From Lactarius indigo (Eukaryota; Basidiomycota; Agaricomycetes; Russulales; Russulaceae), in contig JAFKAC010000005.1 in assembly GCA_025766275.1 (NCBI GenBank), positions 1,240,001 to 1,304,000 of the forward strand: DNA of 64,000 nucleotides, written 5' to 3'. How positions within the stretch are numbered: the first letter of the stretch is position 1; the number at the start of each line of letters is the position of its first letter. The notes under the pieces are model-generated. The model was not told where the DNA came from. It did not search any database and saw only the letters and a list, made by a program, of their open reading frames with translations. The position numbers and the translations under genes were made by a program. Of the stretch, positions 10,157 to 23,185 are shown piece by piece.

Positions 10157-13100
10157 ATGAACAGACCAGAAAGGTTCAACGCAAAGGCACGCCGGAATAG
10201 TGCAGTCGGCTCTTCTCATAAGCGTGGAAAGTCTGGTTCTAAAAAACGACTCGCCGTGGATACGAACGCAGATATTGTGCAGCGTAAGTCTACAGAAGAG
10301 AAGGAGCTGAGTCGTGGAGAACAACTGAAGCAAGAAGTGAGTGTTAACCGGAGATAGACCGTTTCTCAGCTCATCTGCAGCAGTTACTCGCACAGTCTCA
10401 GTCAAAGGCGTCGAGTAAGAAGAGGAAAAGACTGGACAAATATATCGTGCGTGCTCTATATCTTATTCTGTCAACATCTAGATTGCTTATGTTCGTTGTT
10501 CAGGAGAAAAAGTTGAAGAAGGAAGAACGTGCTGAGCTATTCGAAAAACTCGCGTGAGAGAACGACGCACTCTGGCGTGTAACCGCGCTGACTCCTAGCT
10601 GAAGCAAAAGTCAGGCAGATTTGCCCAATACACTTCGATTATACTCCTCATCCACCCTCGGTGCTGCTAAAACTGCTACGGTACAAGACAGGCTAGACAG
10701 GCTAGAAGACAAGAATGTTACACGTGCTCTCCATTCGCGCCAACGAAAAGCGGGTCGCTTTGCCGATGTCGCGGAGAGTGACGGCAGTGACGGAGCCGCT
10801 GATGATTTTCACTCAAAGAGAGATTCAATAGAGGGTCGAGGAGATACACCGCCTCGTGGACCTGTCGTAGTCGTGGATTCGCTCTCGACTGCGACGAAGA
10901 AACAGGAAATGCCGACTTCCACCGTAGGAAGTGCCTTGCGACGGAATGCAGATGGATCCGTTGCGAAGGTTAGAATCGTGAAGAAGAAAGGGAAGGGTAC
11001 TAGGGTGTGCCTATCTTCTCTTTGTTCTTGGTACAACTGTGATGTGACCGAACTTTTGAAGACCATCTTGCAAAGGTGGAAACGAGCACCACCAACGACC
11101 CTAACAAGCGACGGCTCCGAATCGTCATCCGACAGCTCAGATCCTGAAAACGGCACTTCTGCTTCGGAGGCTGAAAGAGACACATCGGACTTCGATAGGA
11201 ATGAGCCACTTGGAGCTGACGACGGCACCTCAGGTGCACGGTCCGATGTTTCTGATGGAGAATCTTCTCGAGATGTTGATCCGGGAATTGCCACTCTTCC
11301 ACGAAGGAGTGGGGGGTTCAAGCAATGGGCCGTAACTCAACTGAGCGCTGTCAAGGACTATGTGGCTCCGGTGCAAGGGGATTCCTTTCAGCCTCGTCCA
11401 CCCGAGGAGATTGTCCAGCGAGAACAGTCTCCGCCGATAAAAAAGAGGAAGGTAGATGCTTCTGCACCAACGGAGATGCGCGGGCCACTTGGCGAAGATA
11501 TCGGCCTCCCATCTACATCTCTCGCGGAACACCTAAAAAATCTTGGGTCAGCGGAAGCTACGAGGAAGGTGGTCCTCGTGACGCGGCCTCCTGAAGTTGA
11601 AAACGCAAGGCTTCTTTTACCTATCGTGACAGAGGAACAGCCGATCATGGAAGCGGTATTGTTGAATACAGTCGTCGTAATTTGTGGTGAGACAGGAAGC
11701 GGCAAGACAACGCAAGTCCCCCAATTCCTATTTGAAGCAGGCTTTGGATCACCCAAAAGTGGTACGTTACACACGGAACTGTTTTTTCACTTAACTTATA
11801 TAATGTCGCAGATAATCCGGGTATGATTGGCATCACACAACCGCGACGGGTCGCTGCCATGTCTATGGCATCACGCGTGGCTCACGAACTCTCACTGCCG
11901 TCATCCCGTGTTTCTTACCAGATACGCTACGACGCTACTATATCGCCCTCAACGTCGATTAAGTTCATGACAGATGGCGTCTTACTGCGTGAACTAGCGT
12001 CAGATTTTTTGCTCTCCAAGTATTCAGTCCTCATCATCGACGAGGCACACGAACGGAGCATGAACACAGATATCCTAATTGGTGTCTTGAGTCGTGTCGT
12101 GAAGCTGCGCGAGAGTATGTGGAGAGACGGGAAGGACATCAAGGTTCGCTCAACACGTGCCTTATGCTATAGCCGACTAATTTATTTACAGCCCCTTCGT
12201 TTGATCATCATGTCCGCTACGCTTCGGATCAGTGATTTCGTGGAGAATGCCACACTCTTTGCCACCCCACCTCCTGTCATCGAGGTTCCGGCGCGGCAAT
12301 ATCCGGTAACGGTTCACTTTAATCGTCGAACCGTGTCGGACTATGTCAGCGAGGCCATTCGTAAGGCCTCCAAGATTCACGCGAGACTGCCACCTGGGGG
12401 CGTCCTCATCTTTCTCACCGGTCAAAACGAGATATCCGGCGTCTGCAGGAGGTTAGAAGAGAGATACGGTGTCGAAAGCATCAAAGAGCGCAAGAAGCGT
12501 CGAAAAGGTATACAAGCCAGGCTTGACGCACGACAGTTTTTCATAAATGATGAGGGCTCGGTCAATATAAAGCCTGCACAAGGTCAGTATCAGGTCATCT
12601 ATGGAACAAAAATAAAATTGATGCGTCTATTAGTTGATGTCGAAGCCGAAGAGATGGACCTCGGGGATGTACGTGAAGAAGACCTCGCCTTCGACGTAGA
12701 CTACAGGCCAGACGACGGGGAAGATGCAGATATAGATGCATTAGATACTGACGACGAAGCAGAAGATCAGGCTTTAGGTATCGACACCGAAGAATCCGAT
12801 GGTGAGTTACCCGCCTCTCACTGTGAAATCGATCTGAGGTCCGATCCTAGTCCCAATGCATGTCATACCGTTATACTCGTTGCTCTCTTCTGAAAAGCAA
12901 ATGAAGGTATTCGAACCGCCACCTGTGGGCACACGCCTGGTCGTCGTTGCGACCAACGTGGCTGAAACGTCTCTGACGATTCCTGGTATCCGGTATGTCA
13001 TTGATTGCGGGAGAGCTAAGGAGGTGGGTCAATCCCACATGTTAAGACCCCATCGGTCATCATCTCAAGAAGGATATTAGCGCAAATACAATCTTGCCAA

Positions 13101-14569
13101 CGGAATCCAATCATTCCAAATCTGTTGGATATCCAAGGCCTCAGCGGCCCAGCGAGCCGGTCGCGCTGGTCGAACGGGACCGGGACACTGCTACAGACTG
13201 TACTCGTCTGCGGTGTTCGAGAATTATTTCGACCAGTTCTCTCAGCCTGAAATCCTTCGCGTACCTATCGAAGGCGTAGTCCTGCAAATGAAATGCATGC
13301 ATATCGACGCTGTTGCCAACTTCCCATTCCCCACTCCGCCGGACCGTCAATCGCTCAGACAGGCTGAGAGGATACTGACGTATCTCGGGGCTTTACAAGC
13401 ACTCCCCAACGTTTCGGGAAACACAGTAACGGACCTCGGGCGAACGATGTCTCTCTTTCCTTTGTCTCCCCGCTTTTCAAAAATGCTAGTAAGCAGTCGT
13501 CGCCACGACTGTTTGCCATATGTCATTGCGATCGTTGCTGCAATGTCCGTGGGCGACCCATTCCTACGCGAGGCGTTGGGCGCCGAGCATTCGTCAAAAG
13601 GCGAAGAGGATATTGTACACGTCAGCAAAGAAGAGGTGCGAGGAAAAGAAGTGTTGAAACACCGGCGACGAGAGTATTTTCAATCGCAGCAGGTAGCTAC
13701 TCAATCCAGACAGCCGTTCTGCGCCAGACTCAAAGTTTCTGCTCAGTATCATGCATCGCTTGGCAAATCCACGAGCGATCTGTTCAGGATCCTATCTGTA
13801 GTTGGTGCTTATGAATACGCAGGCGGAGGCCAGTCGTTTTGCGAGCAACATTTTGTGAGAGCCAAGGTATACAACCTTACTCCCCAGTTTCGTGTCTCTA
13901 CTAACTAATTTGCTGCAGGCGATGGAGGAGATACATAAACTGAGGGCTCAAATCAGCAATATTGTCCACACCAATTTCGCTGACACCGACGCCGGATTCA
14001 CTCCTAAGCTCTCTCCACCACGGGACATTCAGGTAGCACAATACTGGATCGTATGAGTAGGACTTTGACTCACCGCGCACAATCTTTCTGTAGCTTAGAG
14101 TTCTGCGTCAACTTCTCACGTCGTCTTTTATCGATCAAGTCGCTGTACGTAAGGAGTTGGTCGATAAGAACAGCGCGACAGGTGCACAGCGTACGACGGC
14201 AAAAGGGGTCCCATACCGGGCGTTAGGCATATCCGAGGATGTGTACTTACACTCGTCATCTGTGCTTGCCACGACTTCTCCCCCCGAATTTGTTGTGTAT
14301 CACGAGGTCGTGCGGACAAGTCGGGTCTGGCTCAAAGGTCAGATGTTGTTCGTAGGGTGAAATCCAACCAACATCCGCTGACCTCCCAACTAGGCTTGAC
14401 CCTCATCAACCCCGCTTGGCTGCCTACTCTCGGGAAGACCCTGTGCACATTTTCCAAGCCTCTCAAGGATAAAGCGGGACACATGATGGTGACGCCAAAA
14501 TTCGGTCCTGACGGATGGGAGCTCCCACCGGTGAAAGCAGACAACGACAACAACCGGACAATAATTTAA
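10157..14569 (+). CDS. ECM16: DEAH-box RNA helicase DHX37 / Dhr1 (ECM16)
   Basis: Nucleolar helicase that releases U3 snoRNA from pre-18S rRNA (family role). N-terminal exon 10157-10336 ([15 protein letters not shown]) is followed by small basic exons reading [18 protein letters not shown] and [17 protein letters not shown], then [14 protein letters not shown], as in the family. Helicase motifs: [15 protein letters not shown] (I), [11 protein letters not shown] (Ia), [13 protein letters not shown] (II), [10 protein letters not shown] (III), FLTGQNEI (IV), [12 protein letters not shown] (V), [12 protein letters not shown] (VI), then winged-helix, ratchet and OB regions ending near [12 protein letters not shown]. 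About ten introns of roughly 50 bp (for example before 11813, 12191, 13081, 13917 and 14394). The junction of exon 3 to exon 4 (10556-10621) does not close in frame with GT..AG and may hide an indel. Together with BUD22 it gives two pre-rRNA processing genes in the window. Confidence 0.95.
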
Positions 14570-14730
14570 TTGTATAGATACAGTACTTGGATCTAAGGAC
14601 CAGAACGGGGTAAAAATAGGCTATCATACATGTCTATGGGGAGGTCTGTACCTTAACCCCGTTCGAGACCCAGGGATGGAACCAAAAGATATATTCATGC
14701 GAGCTTCAATAAAGAAGAAATGGTGTGGCG

Positions 14731-17700
14731 TTACGGGCGCTTTTTGTTCGGCGGTCCCCCGGTACCATCGCCGGGGGCAGGACGCTACGAATGTAAGCGT
14801 TGAGTGCACTGAGGACGATACTGTACATTTAGTCCGCACCTTTTTTGGAATGAAAAGGTTAGGCGCCTGCTTTGGCCGTTTGACAGGTTGCGTGAGTCGA
14901 GGAGGATTTTGTGTGGGCTTGGGGTCACTTCGAGCGGAAGACTCGCTTGGCACGACCGGAGCCCCGCTAGATTCTACTTCGTTTGTTGATTTAGGGAGGG
15001 TCGCGGGAGCAGCTGGAAGTGTAGCAGGAGCAGGAGGCGGGCTAGGTGCGGGTTTACGCGCCGGCGTGGGTCCAGCCGAAACAGAAGTAGGCTTTGCAGG
15101 GGAGAGTGTGATCTGTGAAGGTGCTGAGGGGGCTGCACCCTGTGAGCCTATGCTTCGTGCGGCGACGAGTGTATCGGGGACGACTTGAACGTTGGTGGGC
15201 GCCTTATTTAGAGGCTTAGACGGTGGCTTATGAGGGAGGGCCTTTGTCTTTGTCTTTGGGGCCGTGAAGAGCCCTACATCCGCCTAGAAGAGTTACTGCG
15301 TTGGTCGTACGATGAGTCGTAAAATTACCTACCTCAACCAGGAAACCGCGTGCGCGTGCATCGAGTATTATGTCTTTCCATGTGTTATCGCTTCGCTCTA
15401 GGGTAGGGCAATGCCCAAGCACGAACAACGATGCTCGTGCGCGAGTCAACGCAACGTTCATACGTCGAACGTCTACCACAATCGTCTGAGATTCATGGCA
15501 ATAGGTTCTAAAACGTACCTGATAAGAAGCCCACATTTTGTAAACCGGGGCCAGCGCGAACACAAGACAGGATAATGATGTCTTTTTCTTGTCCCTGGAA
15601 TCCGTCTACAGTATTGAAATCGACCTGGTTCGTGACACCGGACCCAAACCGTGACTCGAACGCGCGGCGTAGTTCCAGGATCTGGGCACGGTACATGGAA
15701 ACCACCCCAACGCGAAAATTGAAGTCCACAGAACTAAACTCCTTCAACAGACGAGCATATAGGGCAACGGCGACTTGGACTTCAGCCTGGTTCATCAAAG
15801 AGTGGGACGACCCTGACGACTCCTGTCCACGAACGACGTTAAAGAAACTGTAGGGCCCAAACAAATGGCTTTCGTGCCAAGGACGAGCGGTCTTCTCAGC
15901 CATCTTAGGACCATCCTTTAGTAGACCCTTATAGAAGACACGGCTAGGTAGTTGACTGATGTCGGGGTGCATTCGATATTGGATACTGTATATCCAGATA
16001 AATGATGGATCATATGGGGAATAAGAATGCACAAAAAAGCGGACCTGAGCAAGTGGACCGCATCTGGGTCGAGTTTCTGCAGACGTACGAATAGCGATTG
16101 GTTGTAAAAATACTTTGTCGCCTAAATAGGGTGTAAGCACACACAGAGAATTAGTCAAAAAAAAAAAAAAAAACTATACCTCCTGCGAGATGACGGTAGG
16201 CGGAAGCTGTTGAGGATCTACATAACACTTAGGAGCGGCTCAAAACGGTGGGAAACCACCACACCTCCGACCATGACGCAACGAGTCACATTGTATTTGA
16301 GAGGAATTAAAGAGCTCAATTCAATGGCCTGCGCTGCCTCGTCTATGATAATCATGTCGAACTCAAGAGCTTCCAGAACGTCGTGGCCTGACCCGGATAA
16401 CGTGGCACAGATGACATCGGCTTCCGCAAGGACCTCCATTCGAAACTTGCGGCGACCGGCATCTAGCGTTCGGTTGTCCGACTTCTGTTGATCTCTGAGC
16501 CTATCGAGTTTTTGAATAATCGTGACTCGCCGATAGTTTAGCCTTTTTATCTCTTCATCTAGGGCCGTGCCTTTCGCTACGTTGTCGTGCAGCTCCGCCA
16601 ATTCAGTCTGCTTTTGCTGCCGTGATTGCCGAACAGTCTCAAGCTCCGAGCGCAACACGGCGATCTCGCCTGCAGAATCACCACGTGTGCTTTGACTTGA
16701 ACCCAACTTCTGGTCGACAAGGTTGTCTAAGGATATGTCCTTCACGCTGACATTAATGGCCTTGTCCGTCCCGACCCGAACCACTTTTGGGATTACGCTT
16801 CGTCTACCAGCTCCAGATACGCCTTCCTTGAGCCGATTCGCTATCTCGTCAATTGCGGCGTTGCTCGGCGCGCAGAGAAGAATTTTCTTTGGCACGACTT
16901 TATCCGCTTGTCGAGTGCCATTTGTAGATATAAGTTGCGGGCGGCTGGAAAGGAATGCTTGCACCAGTCCACAGATAGTCGACGTTTTGCCAGTCCCAGG
17001 AGGACTGTCGTTGAGTTAGTCAGACAAGACCCCGGGTACCGCGAGTTCGACTAACCCTTGTACCAGTGTAAAGCCGTCCGTCCGCAGTGCGCTGACAATT
17101 GCACGTGCTTGGGGCTCATTCACGTTGTACTTGGTCATGGCGCTCTCAACTTCTTTTGGATCAAGACGTGGTGGCTTCGGCAACTGAGGCTTCAAGATGA
17201 AGTCAACGCAGTCATAAAGTGGCAGTGCCATCAATGCGCCATATTCCCGATGCAGAGTACTCAGGCTGAGGGACAGGATTAGCGCACTATTTTCAAACAC
17301 GTAAGTCCAGCCTGCCTCTACCTGAATACTTTCCCGATTCGCCAAGTGCTACCAATTTGCAGACCGGGGTCCCTTCTCTTCCCGAGGTAGCATCGTATTG
17401 ATACTTGAACCGCGTGCTGAAGCCCCATAGCGGCTCTTTGGTTGCCAGGTTGCTGCGTGAATACATTGGACTTGAAGTTCGACACCTTCCCCATCACCGA
17501 ATTCTCCCCTCCTGGGTGACGCAGAAGGATGACGTCAGTCTCGCTGAGAAACCATCCCTTTTTAAGAGGCTCGATAATAGCCAGGTCGATAGTCATGAAG
17601 TCGTCAACAAACTGGCGCGAAATAATCTTGGATTCAAACATCTCCTTAGCTTCCTCTTTCGACTGGAGTATTTGAGCCCAGCATTCCTGCAACAGTAAAG

Positions 17701-20700
17701 GCTCGAAAACGCGCTGGTAATGATTGTAGTCAGAAAACCGATCGGGTACGCGAATCAAGGGTGTCTTGAAGTCATCAGAGGGAGGGTCAGGATCGCTGTG
17801 CTCGTAATTCCAGGACAGTATCGTGCGGTGAAGACGAGATATATCGGGTTTCATGCGCAAGGCTCTTCTTCGGGCGTCATCGCGTTCGCGCATCCGTTGG
17901 AGCGCAGACTGGTTCATTTGGCTTGGGAGTTCCAGCATCTTCATTTGGCGACGCTCCGTTGGTTTCTTCTGCATAGCGCGCTGGAACTTGCCCAGTGCAG
18001 CTAGGCCACTTTCACGATCGCTTCCCCCGTCGCTCGAATCCTCATCGGAAGAGAGACGTTTCCCTGCATGAGGATGTAGTTTTGGGTCCTTGGACTGGGT
18101 GTATTTGGATGAAGCCGTTTGCACGCGGGGCACGAATGATTCTTTCGAAAGTTTCTCCTGGTCCTTGGTCGTGGAGGAGCCATGTTCGCGTGGTACTTTG
18201 GATGGGAGAGATGACAGTTTAGACTTGGTATCAGGTGCGGTAGTCCGACCGGAGGGAACGGCGCTTGTCTTTTTATCTGTTGAAGGTTTTGGCCGTACTG
18301 TCTTTGCAACGACTTTATGAGACACGAATTCAATGTCGTCGGCGTCGTCTTCGAATGCAGCCAGGCTGGCTTCGAGTTTCAGTATGCGAGCCGAGTCTAG
18401 TCGTGTCTGAACCTTGGCCTCTTTGCCCCGCGAGCCCTCAATGTGTCGGGTGAGTTTTTGCACACCCAGCTCTGACGGTCGTACACTGGTTTCCTTGAAG
18501 CAGTCTAAGAGAGACTGGAGCAGGGCGAACGACTGATGGAGTAATTCTTCGTCAGTTAAACGTAACCACTTGGTTAGCTCCGGTAAAAACTGTTGGAGGT
18601 CGTCAATCATTTTTTTCCCGACCCGTGAAAGTTTCCGTCTCGAAGGTACTTGAGAAGTTTCCATACTGCGAATAGAAGCGAATTCGATCGTTCTCCACTG
18701 AGCTAGCATTTCCCGTCCGAAAATGAGTGCGTCCCGCATCCACCGGATCATATCCTCGGCGTCGAAATAAACAGACCATAAAGGCGTTTTCCTGAAAATA
18801 ATGGAAATAGACTCAGTCATGAGGGCCCAAAACCTGGGCAAAGCTGCCCGCAGGGAGGTGCCACTGTCAGTTTTCAGGAACTCGTCATCAAGTAACAAGC
18901 TGTCTGGCGACGAGCAGAGTACTTCAATGACATCCGTCAAGCAACGAACCAGCGCTTTTGAGATGTCGCAGGCCTCGGGTACAATAGCTGTGTATTTTGA
19001 GAATGTTTCCATGAAGGTAAAGATACCTTGGAGTGTGTCATCAAGCAGGTTCCTGAGCATAGCATGAAAACATTCCACGCGTCCGTCCACATCAAAGGCT
19101 TGTCCCACCAGCGCTTGAGCAGCGCCTTGGAGGTCTTCGCTCGGACACAGCATCAGAACTGCCACGTCCTTCGCTACGCCAGGCCGGCGAAGAAGCGTTT
19201 CCGTGACTTCGGGAGAGTTATTGTTGGTGTACTTCGAGATGACTTCAGAGAAACCAGTTCGAAGGACCTTTAAGGCCCCATTGACTTCGTCGAAAGATAC
19301 TTTCGCATCGGGACCTTGTTTGTTAAGGACAGTAGCAAATGCGCTCTTGGTCAGAGGACTAAGATGGGCGAATTGTGCAGCAATAGGGATCATCGTCAAG
19401 ACGGCCTCAGAGTCATTGGGCTGAATACTGGAGAAAATCTTGACCCATGTCTGCTTGCGTACATCAGGGACAGTTATCTCTGAGTCGTGGCGGGATAACG
19501 CTCGAGACAATTGAGAAATAGTTTCTGAAATGGTTTGGCAATCCATCCTCGATATTTGAGATATGAGAGTCCGGATTGACGTGCGAGCGGCAACCCACTC
19601 CGGGCTACTGTATGTCCGCGAGAAGGCCACGGAGACGAAGCGGTCCACGTGAATGTCTAGCGAGTGAAGAACGGCTGAGCGGCGGGTAGAATCTATCTTG
19701 CTCTCTGATTTGGAAAGAACGGTGCGAAGTAGCTGTTGTCAAGTATATGCGTAAGTCCACAATAATGCAGCAGGAGACAAACACACGTCTGTTGCAGCGA
19801 TCATACAGGCAGGACGAGCTTCTTGAAAGCGTTCATGTTGTAATTCTTCGCACAGAAAATCAACCATCCTGACAAGGACATCGTCGAAAATCTGCCAGGT
19901 CCAAATACTGTGAAGATAATCAGAAAACCAAACCAAGAGCCAGGGTTCATTGCTCTTCCATTCAGGGTCACGTATCAAGTCGGCAAAGGATGGGTTGTCC
20001 TTGATTGCGTCGAAAATGACTTGAGGGTAGTCAGAGCTTTCCTTTGACCAGAAGTCCACGCCTAACCGCCGAAGGAGGAATACATAGCACCGAAGTACAT
20101 CCGCAAACTCTGGAAAATATATCAAAGGATATTCGTCAAGACGCGGAAGGGTACCCACGAGGCCCTGTATCGTGTAGGTGTCCAGCGACAACGTGGCACA
20201 AGTCGACAGAAGACCGCCCCCCTTGTCTGAGGTACTCGCGGGGTAGCAACCGAAGAATAGGCACAAACCCGGACCAGATACTCGCAGTATCCTGAGAAAA
20301 TGGGAAGGTCGGGCCAGAACTAAGCGTCGGGGCAGACTTGCTTTTGGTGAGAACGTCCACGACTACCCCAAACACTGTGAGATACGAGCCAACAAATGTT
20401 TCTGATGGCACCGGCGTGTTCCGGCATCGCATTATTTGTAGCTCAGCCCAACGACGGATGGATGGGCTCTGGTGAAGCGACAAGTAGAACAAACCAGGTG
20501 GTGGCGGGTCCGGTGGCCATGATGTGAATTCGGAAGGAGGGGCGTATGCCGCAATGATGGATAAAACCCGGCTGTCGAGGAGAACGTCAAGATTCGACAG
20601 GGCAAGATAGACTAGGGCTGGAGGTGCGTCTAAAAGCGTGGCACCCGCAGGACTTGAGGTATCTTCCATGGAGATGCGACACGCGGCAAGGCCGTCTATA

Positions 20701-21166
20701 AACATAGTAGTCTCCCAGCTGTTGAAGGTACGCATGAAGGTTTGGCGGGTCTTAAGAGGGAACGCTGCCAAGTATCTGAGTCATCCGGTCAAGAAGGCCA
20801 CAAAGTAAATAAAAAGGTGCACGCACGTCTCTTGAGATGTTCTCTTCGCCTCTTGGAGTCCCCGAACACAGTCACAACAAGACGTAAGAATGGCTTTTCA
20901 TCCGCGCCCTCCAATCATTAACCCGTTGGACTGTCATATGCAAAGAGCCGGATAAGAAAAATAGCTGCCTCCTGTGTGACAGTATCGGCGCGCTGGCAGA
21001 ACCAATGATACACGCCATCCGATGGGGCCGCAGGAACCTTGAAAAGGTAATCAAAAATGACCTTCATAACGCTGTCGGTCGATCCCTCGCTCCCAATGGG
21101 CTCATTGCGGAGGCGCTCGAGGAGGGCTTGCACTTGCTTTGGGTCATCGATGTTTACAGGAAGCAT
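14731..21166 (-). CDS. SEN1: SEN1-type superfamily 1 RNA/DNA helicase
   Basis: Large nuclear helicase for non-coding transcription termination and R-loop resolution (family role). Start at ATG 21166 (MLPVNIDDPKQVQALLERL); stop at 14733-14731. The N-terminal helical SEN1_N region runs to about 17.3 kb. Helicase motifs: PPGTGKTSTICGLVQ (I), ILLCAPSNAAIDEIANRL, MIIIDEAAQAIELSSL (II), GDPQQLPPTVISQ (III), QYRMHPDISQLP (IV), VGVVSMYRAQ, VDGFQGQEKDIIILSCVR (V), RRMNVALTRARASL (VI). The tail is Pro/Ala-rich, then KRPKQAPNLFIPKK; a final 3' intron leads to NKKRP and stop. An intron near 16.16 kb contains a 17-base A run. Near 20,922 and 20,873 the conserved N-terminal frame changes twice. Divergent from translin. 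Confidence 0.94.
16157..16173. repeat. A17 homopolymer in a SEN1 intron
   Basis: Seventeen consecutive A on the plus strand (T on the coding strand), just inside the intron after GDPQQLPPTVISQE. Length is likely to vary or to be miscalled. Confidence 0.9.
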
Positions 21167-21354
21167 ACGCAACAATTGACGACGAGAGTAAGGAGATCCG
21201 TGTGTAAAGCAAGTGAAATATGGGGCCAAGGTATGCTAGTGTTGTTTATAGTGAATAGAGACGAACGCAGAGGAGGCACCGGAGACCCTTTAGACGATTT
21301 GAGTTGATCCACGTGACTCGGCCCGTCACTTGATATTTCGACCACGACAATCGC

Positions 21355-22372
21355 ATGGATCCTCGAGATCTCGGGTTGATCAACGAGCTACTTGAAGGTG
21401 AAGCTCAACACAAAGAAGTGAATTGTGTGCCACCTTATAAGAGGACTTTACAAATTACAAATTCATATTAACACAGAGGATCCGCGAACATGTCGTTGCA
21501 TTTGAAAAGAAAACGCGGGTCATGACAAGCATACTCGACAAGGTCCACTCGACCCCGAAATCAGAGAGTGAGGGGCGTGTCGTCGGTTTCTAATTACCGT
21601 TTCCTTGACGCCTTTGCAGTTCCAGCTTTACTCGAAGCACTGCAACCCATCTTTGACAGCTGCCACGAGGTTGCAGCTGCCCTAGCAGAGACAACCCCCC
21701 GGGATGAGGTGTGGAAATGGAAAGATCTATGGACCACCCCCCTTAGAGCGGCCGCATTTTCGGTGCTCTTTGCCCGCTTTCTGACAGATGGGACTCTTGC
21801 ATCCTTACCCAACGTCGCTGCGCAGCTCGGCAGTACGTACGCGATTTCACTCACGTCCACGTGAGGTTGAGTAACGTTTCCAGTTCGAGAAGAGTGGAAT
21901 GACAGATTTTCATTGGTCCCTGAAGACTATCTACATGGCATCATATCGGTCGTCAATGAGCTGGTGCGCAATTCATCCCTCTTTGCTCTACACGGGAACA
22001 CATGATTCGGACAAGTCGCGTCTAGCAGTAAACGCAGTCACACTGGGTGACTTCGAAGCCCCGCTAAGAATTTCTGTCTTCGCAAAAGATGTATTCACCG
22101 GATTTTCCATGGTACTCGAACTTCCCTTCCTTACACATCCATGGTGTCCTCATTCGTACGGTCACCTAGCTGAATCTTAAAAACGATGCACTTCGTCGTC
22201 GATTCGACACCCTCAAGTACGACATTAAGAAAATCGAAGAAGGTGAGACGCGTTGCCATATTCTAGGATATCTCAGTAACAGAGGACTGTGGTACCAGTT
22301 GTCTACGATGTGACTCTGCGGAAGCTTGTATCTTCAGAAACGGCGGCGGATGCAGTGGAATCGCGAAGTTAG
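21355..22372 (+). CDS. TSN: Translin
   Basis: Single-stranded DNA/RNA-binding protein that with TRAX forms the C3PO nuclease (family role); TRAX is not in this window. Exon 1 is 21355-21417; its GLINELLEGEAQHKE joins RIREHVVAFEKKTR (21477 on), colinear with the human N-terminus. Later exons read PALLEALQPIFDSCHEV, WKDLWTTPLRAAAFSVLFA, PEDYLHGIISVVNEL, SRLAVNAVTLGDFEAPLRIS, LKNDALRRRFDTLKYD, IKKIEEVVYDVTLRKL, with stop at 22372. About six short GT..AG introns. Length and all core helices fit translin rather than TRAX. Head to head with SEN1 (188 bp between starts), tail to tail with mS41. Confidence 0.93.
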
Positions 22373-22595
22373 CGTGTTAGACTGTCGTATTGTATTTTAT
22401 GGCACCATATAGTCGCTGTATGTGTCACATGAGTTGGGCCTCTCGGACGCATTTGTTCATTATTTACAAGGACATGAGAGTATTGAGGTGACGAGTCATG
22501 CGGCAAGCACTCCACCGACTCACTTGCGTCGCCGAGACCGGATACGCTTGCCAAATTGCACGGCGGGCCCGTGTCTGCCAGAGTATGAGCCTGGG

Positions 22596-23065
22596 TCACT
22601 CTTCTGACACGGAGGAACCCACACACCCTCTTATCTTTTTCTTGGGCTTAGCTTCGTGAGCATAATCAGAGGGTTCTTTTTGCTGACGATACCGCTCCAT
22701 CGCCCATAGTATATATCTATACGGACGTTTACCGTTTACACGTTGTCCATACGTGGGTTAACAGTACACACCTGCGGTCACGCACAGCCACACCGGCTTT
22801 TTTCAAAGACAGGCCATTAGTCTTCCATAGACTGTCCCACGTATCGAACGTTATCTTCGTCTCGGAACTGCGACCGATAGCTTTTAGAAACGCTTCTGGG
22901 GTGGTAATGTCACCTGCAACGTAAATGAGACTTGCAAGGACGCGTATGATCAAGAGCATATATACCTCTCTGTGGAGGCACGAGTACAAGGAGTGCGCGG
23001 TTCTGGAATGCACGACAAAACGGAGAAACCAACGAACGAAATCGAACCGCTAGGGAGAACGACAT
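22596..23065 (-). CDS. FYV4: Mitochondrial small-subunit protein mS41 (IGR motif, FYV4)
   Basis: Component of the mitochondrial small ribosomal subunit. Start at ATG 23065, giving an Arg/Phe/Leu-rich presequence (MSFSLAVRFRSLVSPFCRAF) typical of mitochondrial import. The IGR domain follows: TPEAFLKAIGRSSETKITF, WDSLWKTNGLSLKKAGVAV, and after an intron (about 22727-22784) RDRRYILWAMERYRQ. Ends KPKKKIRGCVGSS..EE, stop 22596. Two introns. Divergent from the MYND gene (120 bp between starts), so they may share a promoter. Confidence 0.9.
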
Positions 23066-23185
23066 GGTGGCACTAGCACAGGTTTAGGATGACATAAGCA
23101 GGCATGATGTCGTCGTGGCAAGTAACAAAGGCAAACCAACTCGCATGTCAGGACTCCCACTAACTGTGAAGAGAACGTTCATAAC

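Noticed and set aside
10621..14569. Separate genes for the many DHX37 frames
   Set aside because: All helicase motifs are colinear and exons join with short introns, so it is one gene.
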